From contig OZ231126.1 of the NCBI GenBank assembly GCA_965153355.1, positions 68,448,001 through 68,512,000 on the forward strand: a DNA stretch of 64,000 bases. Direction: 5' to 3'. Every line of letters starts with the position of its first letter. The stretch's first letter is position 1. A model generated the notes under the pieces. The model made no database searches. It was not told the origin of the DNA and saw nothing but the letters and a program-made list of their open reading frames with translations. Shown here one piece after another: positions 49,255-61,796 of this stretch. Made by a program: the position numbers and the translations under genes. Origin of the DNA: Flaccisagitta enflata. Its lineage: Eukaryota; Chaetognatha; Sagittoidea; Aphragmophora.

Positions 49255-52200
49255 TCAATACAGTTTATATTTCTCTTCCTCACTCCAAGTCTCCTCCGCC
49301 CAATCAGGCAGTGGCGTTGAAAAGTCGAAATCCGGACCACTATATCGAAGAGCGTGAAGGAACATGACGAGCTCCTGCGTGTTGGGATCTCGCGTGGGTT
49401 GAACGCAGTCCTTGCACGTAGGGTCATAATCAGCGGACGCCGTCACTGCGGGTGAAGGAGCTTGTTGTTCCGCCGATCCATCATCTCCCGCTTGGATTGG
49501 TTCCAACTCATTTGGTCTCAAGTCCAACGTAGTTTCATTGTCCCGTAATTTCGCTTTTTTCGTCGGTTGCTCGTTGTGATGTTCCGACTGTTCTCCAAAA
49601 TCTGCCCCATTTTCGACGTCACTAACGTCTTTCGAATTTGGCTCATTACTCGACGGCACTCCATGAATCGTCGTTAGTCCATTAGTAGCCGTCGGATCGT
49701 TGTTTTTATCCTTTTCCGCATCCTTTTCTCCCCCAAAATGTTTCTGTACCAACTCGGAATACAAGTCGGCGTCCAAGTAGTTGTAGACGGAATGAATTCT
49801 GGCCGCATCGTCGAGCAATTGTTCGTCGGTTTTGCCGCCAAAGTCACTGCCGGCGCCGTTTTTGGGACCCCAAAGCGGAGGACTGTTGTAAAACCGATCG
49901 TTCATGATAGGGAAGCCCAAATACTGCAGGTGAACCTGATGGAGAACAGAAGTACAAAATGTCGAGCGATGAGGTGATAGAATTAGATTTCAGTAAGGCA
50001 TGGAATTAAGAAACATCCCAGCATAAAGACCACCACACGACTGTATTTTCTATTAGGTAACATATGTCTCACAATTGTCGCAAAAACGATACTTCTAGTG
50101 AAAATATGAAAAGCAGAAATCTAGTCAACCCCGTTACATGAAATATTATTATTTCATGAAGCTGGGCCGACTGGAATTACGCTTTACATGGTCTTACTTG
50201 AAGCGTTATGTGTTATCAACGATTTCCTCACCCTGATTTGATGAGTCCTGCCAGTTTTGGGGATGCATTTGACGACGCTGGAAACCCCGTTGTACGATAA
50301 TCGCTGGAATGTCGTTTGCGCTTCTTTGCCGCGCGCGTCGACGCGATTCAGTCCAATCTTTTGAGACACGCACAAAAGCGGCGCGTCCACGAGGATTGAA
50401 GCGGGTGAGGAGGAATGAGGGCGTGTCTCTAGGGACGATAAAAAACGCGTTTATTCCCGCCAAACACGTCAACAACGTGAACACATTCATGAATTTCAAC
50501 CGTCCCATGAGGAAGTGAGCGAGCTCGTGAACATAGCAAGAAGCAAGTGTAGCGAAGTGAAGCGCTGCAGAGCGAGTGAGTAGTGTGAGCGACGGAACAT
50601 AGCGAGCGACCGAGTGGCCCGTCAAAAACGCGATTGCCTATGACTAGAAACGCCTCCTTACTATTATCGTCGTCGTCGTCTTCTTCGACCTCTTTCACGC
50701 TGTTGTTCGTCGCTGTGGAAGCAACGATCGACTCGGCCGCGGAAGCGGGAAACTCTCCCATCACGCGGCACACGTATTCTTTGCGGAGGTCGTGATTCTT
50801 TATGCGAGCGGCCATTTCTTGAGTTTTGGCAAAGTTTTTGACCAGGATGAGAACGCCGGAAGTAGCCCGGTCCAATCGATGAATCGTTCGCACGTTTCTA
50901 TAATTAATATGTTGACTCTTAGAATTTACACCCCCACGCACCACGAGCCTCTACAACACGAGAGTGAAAGACATATGCATCAAAACTCACTTATATCCCA
51001 TTTCATGGCTGAGAATCATGGTGACGGTGTTGTATCTAAAGCGACCGCAGGGATGCACGGGAATGGTCGACGGTTTATTGACGACGACGAAGTCTTCGTC
51101 CTCATGGACGACCGTCAGAGGCGTGGCAGCCACAGGAATCTCGTGACGATGAACCCGCGAGGATAACGTGTCCTGATTTCGTAGGACGTAAGAAGCGTCC
51201 GTGGGCCGACCTTAATGAAGATAGAATGACAGAGAGGGGATTATATTCTGCTTAACTGCCGCGTAGCATAAACAAGGTCCTATGCACGGCTCTTTTAGTC
51301 GCGTGCGGGTGGGCAGGGGTGGTGATAAAAAAGGTTATCAAGGCATTTGGGCAGGGGCTGTAATGCAAATAACGCCGGAAATTGATGATTGAAAAAAATG
51401 ATGACAGTAGTTGAAGATGATGACAGTAGTTGAAGATGATGACAGTAGTTGAAGATGATGACAGTAGTTGAAGATGATGACAGTAGTTGAAGATGATGAC
51501 AGTAGTTGAAGATGATGACAGTAGTTGAAGATGATGACAGTAGTTGAAGATGATGACAGTAGTTGAAGATGATGACAGTAGTTGAAGATGATGACAGTAG
51601 TTGAAGATGATGACAGTAGTTGAAAATGATGACAGTAGTTGAAAATGATGACAGTAGTTGAAGATGATGACAGTAGTTGAAGATGATGACAGTAGTTGAA
51701 GATGATGACAGTAGTTGAAGATGATGACAGTAGTTGAAGATGATGACAGAAGTTGAAGATGATGACAGTAGTTGAAGATGATGACAGTAGTTGAAGATGA
51801 TGACAGTAGTTGAAGATGATGACAGTAGTTGAAGATGATGACAGTAGTTGAAGATGATGACAGTAGTTGAAGATGATGACAGTAGTTGAAGATGATGACA
51901 GTAGTTGAAGAATGGAACGTACATAGACATTCCCCCGTCTCTACTATCTCCCTATTCATCCATCCTATTCATCCATGATAAAGTTTGTTACGCGACTTCG
52001 TTTGCCGCGTGTTGGTGGACAACGGCAGTGCTAAAAGACTGACAAGATCAATCACGTCGACAAAATGATACTTATTGTTTATCAGACACTCCTTGTACAA
52101 AATACAATCGTATATAGAGGAGTAATGCGAGTCTACATAACAGTTTTTCACACTCACTACATTTTTCCCCCCCAAGATATCGGGCCTACTATTCGGAGTG

Positions 52201-55200
52201 CATCCCGCTGAAAAGCCTTATAAAACCTTTCTAGTTCATATTACTAAAGATGAAATTTCTTGAATGATAAAAACAATGAAACTACATATGATACATGCTT
52301 TAGATGTGTTCTTTACATGAGAACCCTTCATTTTTGTGAAAACCAATGGGAAAACACATTTAACCTGGTTTCAATCTAACATATATAGATAGAGGCCCTT
52401 TACTAAAAGTTCATTGTTCTGGTACCTGAGGCCAAAAAATCCTCAACTCTTGTTTCAGTACAATCTCAATAGTCATAGGAAGCTACCCTGAATTGCATTC
52501 CAAAACGATAGGATTCAAACATAGATTCAATTAGCGTTATTTTCTAAACGCTTGTTTGTTTATAAATATTCACACTACACTAGCAGCAGAGTCAGCGCAA
52601 TTTCTCATCGTCATATGGAGGTGCCAATTGTTTTAAGTCAGTCTAAGTCACTATCGAGGGCGCCTCTAGCGGATTTTGGGGTTAATTTTATTCTTTTTTC
52701 GATTATACCCCTAAAACAGAAGATCGGCAACAGCCAATGTACAAGAAATAGCTTAAAATCCGCGGGTTGCACTATTTAAACAGATTTGAGCCCCAAATTT
52801 TTTTTGGTTTTATTGCATTTTTAGCCTTCCTAGGATGCAAATTAGGCATTGGTTGAGGTTTTCAAAGATTTTTGTTGAAAAAAATTGAGTTTTAGGGTCA
52901 AAATTGCGCAAAATGCACAATTTCGTAAATTGACCAACGCAAATGATTCATTATCATAGGAAATGGGCCCAAAATTGGAAAAAAAATGACAATCATTAAA
53001 TAAAGCAAGTCAATATAGACCACTGTAACAAGTTTGGCACAAAAAAAGATCAAAACATGAGATTAGTATCATAACCTTTCCCTTTAAGGAGTGCATCCCG
53101 CTGAAAAGCCTTATAAAACCTTTCTAGTTCATATTACTAAAGATGAAATTTCTTGAATGATAAAAACAATGAAACTACATATGATACATGCTTTAGATGT
53201 GTTCTTTACATGAGAACCCTTCATTTTTGTGAAAACCAATGGGAAAACACATTTAACCTGGTTTCAATCTAACATATATAGATAGAGGCCCTTTACTAAA
53301 AGTTCATTGTTCTGGTACCTGAGGCCAAAAAATCCTCAACTCTTGTTTCAGTACAATCTCAATAGTCATAGGAAGCTACCCTGAATTGCATTCCAAAACG
53401 ATAGGATTCAAACATAGATTCAATTAGCGTTATTTTCTAAACGCTTGTTTGTTTATAAATATTCACACTACACTAGCAGCAGAGTCAGCGCAATTTCTCA
53501 TCGTCATATGGAGGTGCCAATTGTTTTAAGTCAGTCTAAGTCACTATCGAGGGCGCCTCTAGCGGATTTTGGGGTTAATTTTATTCTTTTTTCGATTATA
53601 CCCCTAAAACAGAAGATCGGCAACAGCCAATGTACAAGAAATAGCTTAAAATCCGCGGGTTGCACTATTCGTCATAAGAATGAAGAAATACTGAAGGAGC
53701 TTCTTTTCTTGTTGGAAGAACGTGTAAGTAACATATAACTGCAATATACAAATGCGGATTTAATCTAATATGACAACTGTCTTAGGAAGATACTTCACTT
53801 CTTTACGTAGTATGGTGCTAGCCTGCCGCTTAGCATTATGGTAGCATCTCTAATTTCAAACAGTCATTTTATTAAAAATCAAACGATCATCTCACTTGAA
53901 TCAAACAATCATTTCACTATCATCAAACATTCATTTCACTAATTAATATCTGAATTACAACAAACTTGTGCGATTTTGACTTAATTTGTCCAGACAAAAA
54001 ATTAAAGACTAACCATTGACGTTGATCAACCCTTGACGTAATCGCGTGGCGTAATTCTCGTGATTATCGTAACGGAATTCTGATGAGACGACATCGAGCA
54101 CGGTGCGACCGATCCATCGACCACGAACGTACGTCTGCGGAACATAAGTCAGGTTACTCAGATAAAATGGAACCTCGCTCCAACGGACCCGCTTTTAACG
54201 GAATTTCGATATATAACAGATGCGAATTCTTTGTCCTTTCAATCCGTTTCCAATACTTTTTGTATTGCCTCTAATAGAAGTCCGCCCACCACAAATTAGA
54301 TTTATTGGTCCTTTGAAATCCATAAGAATGGAATTTAAACAACTGTACTCAGGACTTCAGGACTGATACAAGGATATGTCAATGTTTCAGAGATACGAAT
54401 GAAATGAATAATTAAATATGTTCACCTGATAAGTGTAGAAATAGGGTTTGACTTTCCTCAGTCCACCTTCAAAGACGTAACTAACTTCCACTTGGTTTTC
54501 ATTGGCAGTTAGGTCAATGACTCTCCCGCGTTTGGCCTAAAGTTGAAGGGAGGGGGGGGAGAAAGGAAGGCAAATTTCAACATGCAATCGGATAGATTAA
54601 TCAGATGGCACCTGTTAATGACCACAAGCGACGACCTTTAAAACCAAACGTAAACGATTAACGACACAGAAAAAAAGCACTTGCCAATCGTTTTTTATCC
54701 TTTTCATTTTCTTTTCTTTGATTACGCCTCAATCTTTTCTTTTCGGCCTTGGACATTTTCGCAGGTTCCGTGATCTCCGTTTCTTTGTGGGCGATGGGAG
54801 TGTCGGCGACACCGACCTACAAAAAGAGGGGATTATTTAGAGAATGTTGACGGGAAAAAAATTATGTTTCGAGTAATTAAGTTTGAGTTTGAAAGCTCAG
54901 TGCACTAACAATTGAATTGAGTGTACGAAAATTTCGCGAATAATTCCCTCAGTTGAGGAAGAAATGCAATGCGAGATGACGAAGAATGAGAGACCTGCTA
55001 ATTGAGGGGAAAAGGGAGACGCCAGAGATGAAAACAAGACACAAAAACGAATACGTTTTTGGGCAGCGGCCCCAAAGGGGACGAAGTCCTGCAGAACACA
55101 GGGGGAATCTGTCCGTCTGTCTATCCATACGTAGTTCCATCCGTCCCCCTTGCCCCATCCTCAGGGCTTCATCTCCTTTGGGGCCTATTCTGACCCAAGT

Positions 55201-56146
55201 TCTGCCTAAAAGCCCAAATCCAAGCAATTTGGCCAAAATCTATGCAAAATGGATCAAATCCAAGCATAATGGCCCAAATCTGGTCAGAATCCAGGTATCC
55301 GAGGCCAATTGGCTTGGATTTGGGCCATAGTGCTTGGATTTGGACCATTTTGCATAGATTTTGGCCAAACTGCTTAGATTTGCGCTTTTCGGCAGAAATT
55401 GGGTCAGAATAGAGCCAAAGGAGACGAAGCCCTGAGGATGGGGCAGGGGGGACAAACGGATGGACGACAGATTCCCCCTGTGTTCTACAGGACCCTACTC
55501 CCCCTCAACTTAAATCACACACTACTCAAGCGGGGCACGGGTACCGCTGACCACTCACTGCCTTTGGGCTGCGATTCAATTTCACACAACTACAAACATA
55601 CACCTGCCTCCCTCCCTCCCCTGTAATAATAAGCGTCTATTGACTTAAGAATGATCTTAATGACAGAGACTTATCAAACCTTTGAAATGAAAAGCCTGGA
55701 TTTTGAAACAAAGTTACAGACAGACGGACTGACACACCAGCTTACAGAGTCGAGTGCACGCGGCCAAAAACATGATTAATTTACTACGGGGGAAAAATTG
55801 ACGAGAAAGAAATTTGAAACTAAAAGAGAGAGAGAGCTGGCAAATTTACGACAGAGGGGGAAAAATTGACAAGAAAGAAAATTAAAATGAAGAGAGCGAA
55901 AGAGAGGTGGAAAGACAACAGACACGAATTATACGTCAGAAACAATACCTGGTCATTTTCATTGGTCGCCGTGCCGGGCTTTTCTTCTTTCGCCGCCATG
56001 GCGGTCTGAGCAGCGGCAGCGGGTGAGATCATCGATCGCACCTGGACTTCAAAGGCCGCCAACCACGTCGGTGGGATGAGCGGAAAAACGTTTTTCGTTC
56101 TTCCGAGAAGAGTATTAGCCAACGGACCGATTAAGCTCAAGGTCAT
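49255..56146 (-). CDS. RPUSD2: RPUSD2-like pseudouridine synthase, right-arm copy
   Basis: Exons 56146-55949, 54816-54685, 54536-54426, 54134-54014, 51210-50991, 50897-50662, 50428-50232, 49935-49255; 631 residues. It lacks one 28-residue C-terminal repeat unit, has one extra Asp in the acidic linker and, at the exon 5/6 junction, an A for T change that turns Ile into Lys. Intron 5 is 93 bp against 171 bp on the left, with the acceptor rebuilt as ATTATAG. Introns 2 (GC donor) and 6 (repeat-derived) are shared. Catalytic HRLD motif intact. Confidence 0.9.
51399..51910. repeat. 19-bp minisatellite, about 27 copies
   Basis: Unit ATGATGACAGTAGTTGAAG in RPUSD2-R intron 4, with a few single-base variants. 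The left arm has an 18-bp array of unrelated sequence inside the comparable intron. Long frames on the - strand (FNYCHHLQLLSS) come from this array. Confidence 0.95.
52195..53669. mobile_element. 582-bp direct repeats around 311 bp, TRIM-like, right arm only
   Basis: 52,195-52,776 and 53,088-53,669 look identical. Each starts GGAGTGCATCCCGC and ends GCGGGTTGCACTATT, so each unit has short inverted ends (TGCA-CCCGC). CTATTCG lies at both outer edges. This fits a miniature LTR-type element or two copies of a short inverted-end element. The 75-residue frame in each copy has no recognisable homology. A GAGGGCGCCTCTAGCGG block lies inside. Confidence 0.7.
54817..55948. other. RPUSD2-R intron 1
   Basis: 1.1 kb. 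Holds a single copy of the GGGCAGCGG/foldback unit (about 55,056-55,500) that is duplicated on the left; otherwise no feature. A GGTACCGCTGACCAC edge motif is at 55,541. Confidence 0.65.
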
Positions 56147-56566
56147 TGCAAATGAGCTCTCTTATCGGCCTGCCTCACGAATCGATCTCGAGATGAAGGC
56201 CCCCAACTCGAGAAAAGTAGTTTCGTTCTGTTCTTTTTTTTTTATTATTATTCATTTTTTAAAGATCATCGATTTGTAGATAACAAGGATCGAAAGACCA
56301 CTAGAAAAGATAATCTTTATCAAGAAAACGAAACGAGAATGAAAGACTTTAAAATAATCTTCGTCCAAAACGTTCTTTCGTGGAATAATGAGTGTATGTA
56401 AAAATAACAAAGAGAAGCGGTTCGCCGCCCGACTAATGACGTGTTGACCCAATCGATCCATTTCATCCCTCCTCTCCCTCTCTCATGAATTTTTTTTTTT
56501 TTTGTCTCCCGAAATTCCCAAAGAATCTTACGTAAGAATAAAAGAATTGAGCATTTCATGACGAGG

Positions 56567-56848
56567 CGAGAATAGTAGAATCCTTAAGTAGCCACAAGAT
56601 CCACAAGATTCTCCCGTTTAAAGAAAATTTGTCCAAGATAATAGAACAAGGCCAAGTAGGCCAATAAAGTGCGACGTGTGGATCGTCGAACGAATGCGTT
56701 ACCCTACCAACCAACCGACGGACACAGCCAGTTATAGAGGTGCTTTGTCGCACCTATAAACGAGAATAGTAGAATCCTTAAGTAGCCACAAGATCCACAA
56801 GATTCTCGCGTTTAAAGAAAGAATTGTATGTATGTCCAATATAAATAG
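56567..56848. mobile_element. Short AGTCGCG-family element between 80-bp direct repeats, right arm only
   Basis: The element (56,645-56,760) begins AACAAGGCC, includes CCAACCAACCGACGGACAC and ends GTGCTTTGTCGCACCTATAA. It is flanked by GAGAATAGTAGAATCC...TAG repeats at 56,567-56,644 and 56,761-56,848. The left arm has this flank once (about 2925-2990). Confidence 0.7.
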
Positions 56849-57547
56849 AAAAAAAAAAACAAAGGGCGAGCAATCATACTTTTCTGTAAAGAAGCGGGTC
56901 TTGCCAGCGAAGTGTCAGGCTAGGCAGAACAAGGAGACGCCATTTCTAGTTGCCGTTGGTTTAGTCTGTCAGGAAAGACGGAAAGACGCGGTTTCTCGTA
57001 GGCCAGAACAATTCATTGTCGTGGTTTAATCAGACAATGTCCGGTGAGAAATGCGGCAAGAAATGCTCGGCCAATTCCAGGAACTGGATGAAGAGAGGGG
57101 GGAGGGGGAGGGAGGAGAAGCGAGGCCTGAGGGACCAAAGGACCAGACGTTAACCAAAGCCGGTGAAAGACCAATCATTCTACAAGATGGAGGCCGACAA
57201 AAAAAAAACATAAAACAAAACAAAACATAACAAAACCGAACTGGACGTACAGATATCGACAGAGATGGCATGGATGAACCTCAAACAAATGGGCAGATAG
57301 CGCAGGGAGACAGGCAGAGACGGAAAAAAAAGACAAAAAGATCGAAAAGCGAAAACAGATTTGAGACAAACGTATGATTTATAAAGACAGATAGGCAGAC
57401 GGAAAAAGAAAGGCAGGCAGACTGGAAAGCAGATAGGCAGACAGGAATCCAGAATTGCTGATACAAGGAAGGATTCTTTCATGCAAACACGACGCATTTG
57501 AGAACAAGGGTTGGTCATAAGGCGAAATTCGGGCATTAAGTAAAATA

Positions 57548-58940
57548 GGGTGAAGTGGGGTAAAATGGGTCACTTTTTCGAATGTTTTTTTGATATCGCG
57601 TAATTTATTGAAAAAATGAAGAATTTTACGGATGGTTATGGACATTGTGTGTTTCCTCTACTACCATGAAAAAGGAAATTGCCTCCAAAAAGATCTGTGT
57701 AGGGGGCAGCCCTCCTTTTTGTGAACGGGTAAGTGACCCATTTTACCCCACCCAGGTGGGGTAAAGTGGGTCACCTACTTTTTTTTCAATAATATCCACA
57801 ATTTTTTTATCTCAAGTGATCAATTCTTACGTATTAGTAAAAAAAGAATAGTTTTATACTACAGTTGAGCCAAAAGTTTTATCAAATGGCAAATGTTGAG
57901 TTTTGAATAAAATGATATGCGAATGATGTTTTGACATCAAATCAAAAATTGTCATTAAAAAACTTTAAAATAGTCGCATAAGCGTTATATGGTCAGCGGT
58001 ACCCGATGCCCCTATGAGAGGGGCAGCGGCCCCGGAGGGGCCGATGACTTATGATTCCACATAGGACAATTTTCTCCGGTTTGAGAAGCTGGTTTGGAGG
58101 GCCGAGAGGCCTGATTTTGGCTCTGAAAGGTCTGATTTAGGGTGTGAGAGGCTTGGTTTGGGGTCTGAGAGGCTTGATTTGGGGTCTGAAAGGCCTGATT
58201 TAGGTCTGAGGGGTCTAATTTGAGGTCTGAAAAGCCTGATCTGGGGTCTGGGGGGCCTGATTTGGGGTCTGAGAGGCCTGATTTGGGGTCTGGAAGGCCT
58301 GATTGGGGGCCTGAGAAGCCTGATTTGGGTCAGTAAGGTCTGATTTGGTGGTCTGAAAGGCCAGATTTGGGGTCTGAGAGGCTTTATTTGAGGCTTGAGG
58401 GAAGGGGGGGACGGACGGACGGACGGACGGACGGAAACCGGAGAAAATTGCCCTATGTGGAATCATAGGTCATCGGCCCCTCCGGGGCCGCTGCCCAAAA
58501 AGGATGGAAAAATATAAAAATGGGAAAAATTAGCTTTATATCACGTCCTTTAACCCGTGAGCAGGGATAGAAAGCTTTTTGCTGAAAATTTTGTGATTTT
58601 AGCAGGGTGACCCATTTTACCCCACATTACTAAAAATTAATTTTTTAGCTAAATATAGATAAAAACTAAAAAACATCACTGTCCCTGTTTGACCACCCAC
58701 GGCAACCAGAAGTTGGTTTCATGACCAGCGATGCCGAAATTTTTTATTGATAAATATTATTGCATTACGCATCAGTGCATTTAAGAAATGGGGCAAATGT
58801 TTGTCTTGGAGTACCACAAGGCATCCTTCTTTTCATAACAGATGAAAAATTCGCTTCATTCCACTAGATTATTTCAGAATTTAAAAAAAAAGTTAAGTGA
58901 CCCATTTTACCCCGCTGACCCATTTTACCCCACTCTACCC
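57548..58940. mobile_element. Second GGGTGAAG...ACCC element, with nested insertion, right arm only
   Basis: TA at 57,546-57,547 and 58,941-58,942; the left arm has an empty TA (about 2151-2155). A GGGCAGCGG-family element (about 57,975-58,497) with 60-75 bp inverted ends (GGGCAGCGGCCCCGGAGG) and 20-bp CTGATTTGGGGTCTGAGAGG units is nested in it. Without the nest it matches 45,234-46,155. Confidence 0.87.
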
Positions 58941-58986
58941 TAACAAACGAGAACGACTATCGTCTTTAAAGTTCCAACTTGAAACC

Positions 58987-59454
58987 TTATTCTCCATCCG
59001 AATCTTCTCCGCCCTGAAAGATGGACTTGATGAGCGCTCTTTTCTTCGTTTTCTTTTCATCTTGCATTTCTTTTTTCCGCTTCTTTTCCCCAACGACGCC
59101 CTCCTGGGTCTTGGCCGCGTTACCCCCGCTGACATCGTCATCATCGCCCTCCGGTTTTCGTTTCTTCTTCTTCTTCGCCCAAACTCCTTCATCTCCCTCT
59201 AGTTGCTTCTTCTTTTCCACCACCTTTTTAATCTCGGCTTCGGTTTGTTTTTGATAAAACTGCCATTCTTTCCTGTTGATGTCCTTGCCCTTTTTCACGG
59301 TTCGTTTGTCGCCGTCGGCTTTGTCCGCCAACTCCCGGAAGTGATGCGCCTCCTTTCGGGCGGCGCCGACTTCGATGCGCATCTTCTGCTCCTCCACGGC
59401 GCGCTCGTAAGCCAGACGATCCACCAAATGATGCCATTTGAACCGCGGTAGATA
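58987..59454 (-). CDS. ABT1: ABT1/ESF2-like exon 2, right-arm copy
   Basis: Encodes the same C-terminal exon as 1226-1696 with one Lys codon fewer. The acceptor after 59,455 is kept. Exon 1 is expected beyond the window end, since the intron is still running at 64,000. Confidence 0.83.
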   Translation of the reverse strand, partial: YLPRFKWHHLVDRLAYERAVEEQKMRIEVGAARKEAHHFRELADKADGDKRTVKKGKDINRKEWQFYQKQTEAEIKKVVEKKKQLEGDEGVWAKKKKKRKPEGDDDDVSGGNAAKTQEGVVGEKKRKKEMQDEKKTKKRALIKSIFQGGEDSDGE

Positions 59455-59494
59455 CTGTTAGCGGACGGTAAGAAGGGAGAGTGACACCTTGAGG

Positions 59495-60510
59495 TAGGGA
59501 ACGAACAACAACTAAAAATTTTTAAGGCTGAATGCGCATCTCGTTTTGAAAAAAACTTGCCCCCTGAAGTGTTGAGAGTCATTGAAGGCGCAAATCACTA
59601 CTGATCTAGGTGTTCTTGGTTTTGTTTGACGGAGATACGATTTCTCTCGCCATCAGCTTTAACTAAACATTTTCTTTTTAGGGGTCCCTAAGGGCCCCCA
59701 AATAAGCCCTTAATGAAATTTTTTTTGAAAAAAAAATGGGGTCCAATCAATAGGAAATTGTTTGATTTGCCTAGATCCAAAATCTTGTATTTTCACTTTT
59801 TTACAAAAAACTAATAAAATTTTTGTGTCGCGCGTCAGGGACTTGAAAAAAAATCACAAATTATTTTTATGAAAAATGGTTTTTATAAGTGGGGTGCAAT
59901 CAATAGGGAATTGTTTGATTTGACTAGATCCAAAATCTTGTATTTTCACTTTTTCACAAAAAACTTTTTGTTAAAATTTTTGTGTCGCGTGTCAGGGACT
60001 TAGAAAAAAAACCGAAAATTTTTATTTTGAACAACAACAGACTACACGATCAGGTCCATCACATAGTCACCAATAATAGGGTGCAATCAATAGGGAATTG
60101 TTTGATTAGCCTAAATCCAAAATCTTATATTTTCATTTTTTTTCAAAAAACTTTAAAAATTTTTGTTTCGCGCATCAAGGACTTAGAAAAAAAAAAAAAA
60201 AATTTTTTTGAAAAATGGTTTTTAAAAGTGAGGTGCAATCGATAGGAAATTGTATAATTCGCCTATATCCAACCTTACTTTATTCAAAAATCTTTAAAAA
60301 ATTAATTGAGGGCGAGTTCAAAGAAAGAACAGAAAAAAAAGAATGTCGCTTTTCTCTTTTACTTTTTAAGTATGAAAAACGCTGTAACTTCTAAACTATT
60401 GATGCGATTGTCCTAAAATTTGAAATACTAGCTGATGCCCTGCTCCTCAACGTTCGAGCTAAAAATCTCGATAGTGAACCGTCATAAAGTTGAACACACT
60501 TCTTTGCCTA
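59495..60510. mobile_element. 1.0-kb insertion with 7-bp duplication, right arm only
   Basis: CTTGAGG flanks at 59,488-59,494 and 60,511-60,517; the left arm has one copy (reverse, about 1187-1193). The interior has four repeats of a GGAATTGTTTGATTTGCC and CCAAAATCTTGTATTTTCAC unit with GTGTCGCG(C/T)GTCAGGGACT. Ends begin TAGG on both sides. No coding sequence. Confidence 0.8.
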
Positions 60511-61314
60511 CTTGAGGATTGTTCCATAGAGAATATAAATCGATATTGAGCAGTTTAGCGGGAAAGGCTATATTGCTTACCAACGCCAATCTGTGAACTA
60601 CGAACAGCATCTTAGTAAACTAAAATGACAGTCGTGGCATATCCCGAAGGGGCGTATGAAACGACCATCCGTTTGTTCGCCTATTTATAAACATGAGCAC
60701 CACATAGAAAGCCGACTTTTTAGGATCCGTGATACGCATCTCTACAGCCGGTTGTGTCGGTCGGTCAATATTGTGATCCATCACAATCAATCATCCCTGC
60801 TTGAACGTGCGCCTCGTAGCGATAGAGGCACCGACACAGGAAATATTTCGATCATCGAACACCGATGAAAGATTTTTCATGATAATCGATATATCAAACG
60901 CAATACGATTTTGTTTGCGAGTAAAACAATTCTAGAGTTAAAATATTCGTGCTGGATTTTTTGCAATACTATCACAAAGTCATAGAGCCTATTTAAGGTC
61001 AGAATCAAGGAGCAATATCTGACACCAAGAATGATTTTTGTCTTGCATTTTGACGTGCACGATACACAAGACAGCGATATGCAAAATAGGATTACATCTT
61101 TATCTGTTCATTCTTTTTTCCTTTCATTATTTAGCAATGTAAACGAAAAAAATGTTTTTCTCCAAACCCCTCATGACCGGTATGAGTCGATGCAGTATTG
61201 CAAGGGCTTTCATTTGATACCTCATAACACACATTTTTTGGTATTTTATGTCGTTGCGACTAAAAAGTTGAAAAATTGCCCTATTGGGTGTTTCAGTGTT
61301 TCTGCCTACTTTTT

Positions 61315-61498
61315 AGTCGCGTGCACGCGACTCTACACCCCGCTTTGTCCGTCTGTCGGTTGGTCGGTCGGTCGGTCCCCATTTTACTTTTTTATAGATT
61401 TTATTTCTTTAAGTCATTTTAGAGTAAACTTAGTTATTCTAAGTCATTCTGAGTCAATCTGTAAGTCTCGCACGCGACTTATAGGTGTTGGCCTTGTT
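61315..61498 (+). mobile_element. Minimal AGTCGCG-family element
   Basis: 184 bp: AGTCGCGTGCACGCGACTC hairpin, GGTCGGTCGG run, short TTTAAGTCATT-type core, GCACGCGACTTATAGG, GGCCTTGTT. Same start and end as the 1.7-kb copy at 5227, so family size depends on minisatellite growth. Confidence 0.75.
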
Positions 61499-61735
61499 CT
61501 CTATCACCATCACTCTCTTCTTGGGCTTTTCAATGGAGAAGATTTGCCAAAAAAGACCATAATTATTGTTTTTAATGGGGGAAAACGTAAAATACCCATT
61601 TTTATCACAAAAGGGCATTAAACAAGTGCTTTAACAGCAATTTTGAACAAATAATGGGAAAAGGCCCAACCATGAAAAACGCCAAATTCATATGACAAGC
61701 ATGTAGAATTGGATGACTACACTTCTTATCTCTCG

Positions 61736-61736
<1 letters not shown>

Positions 61737-61796
<60 letters not shown>

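Noticed and set aside
51252-51959. Two long - strand frames rich in FNYCHHLQLLSS
   Set aside because: Translation of the 19-bp minisatellite in an RPUSD2 intron.
52195-53669. Classical LTR retrotransposon
   Set aside because: Only 311 bp lie between the direct repeats and no gag/pol is present; reported as TRIM-like instead.
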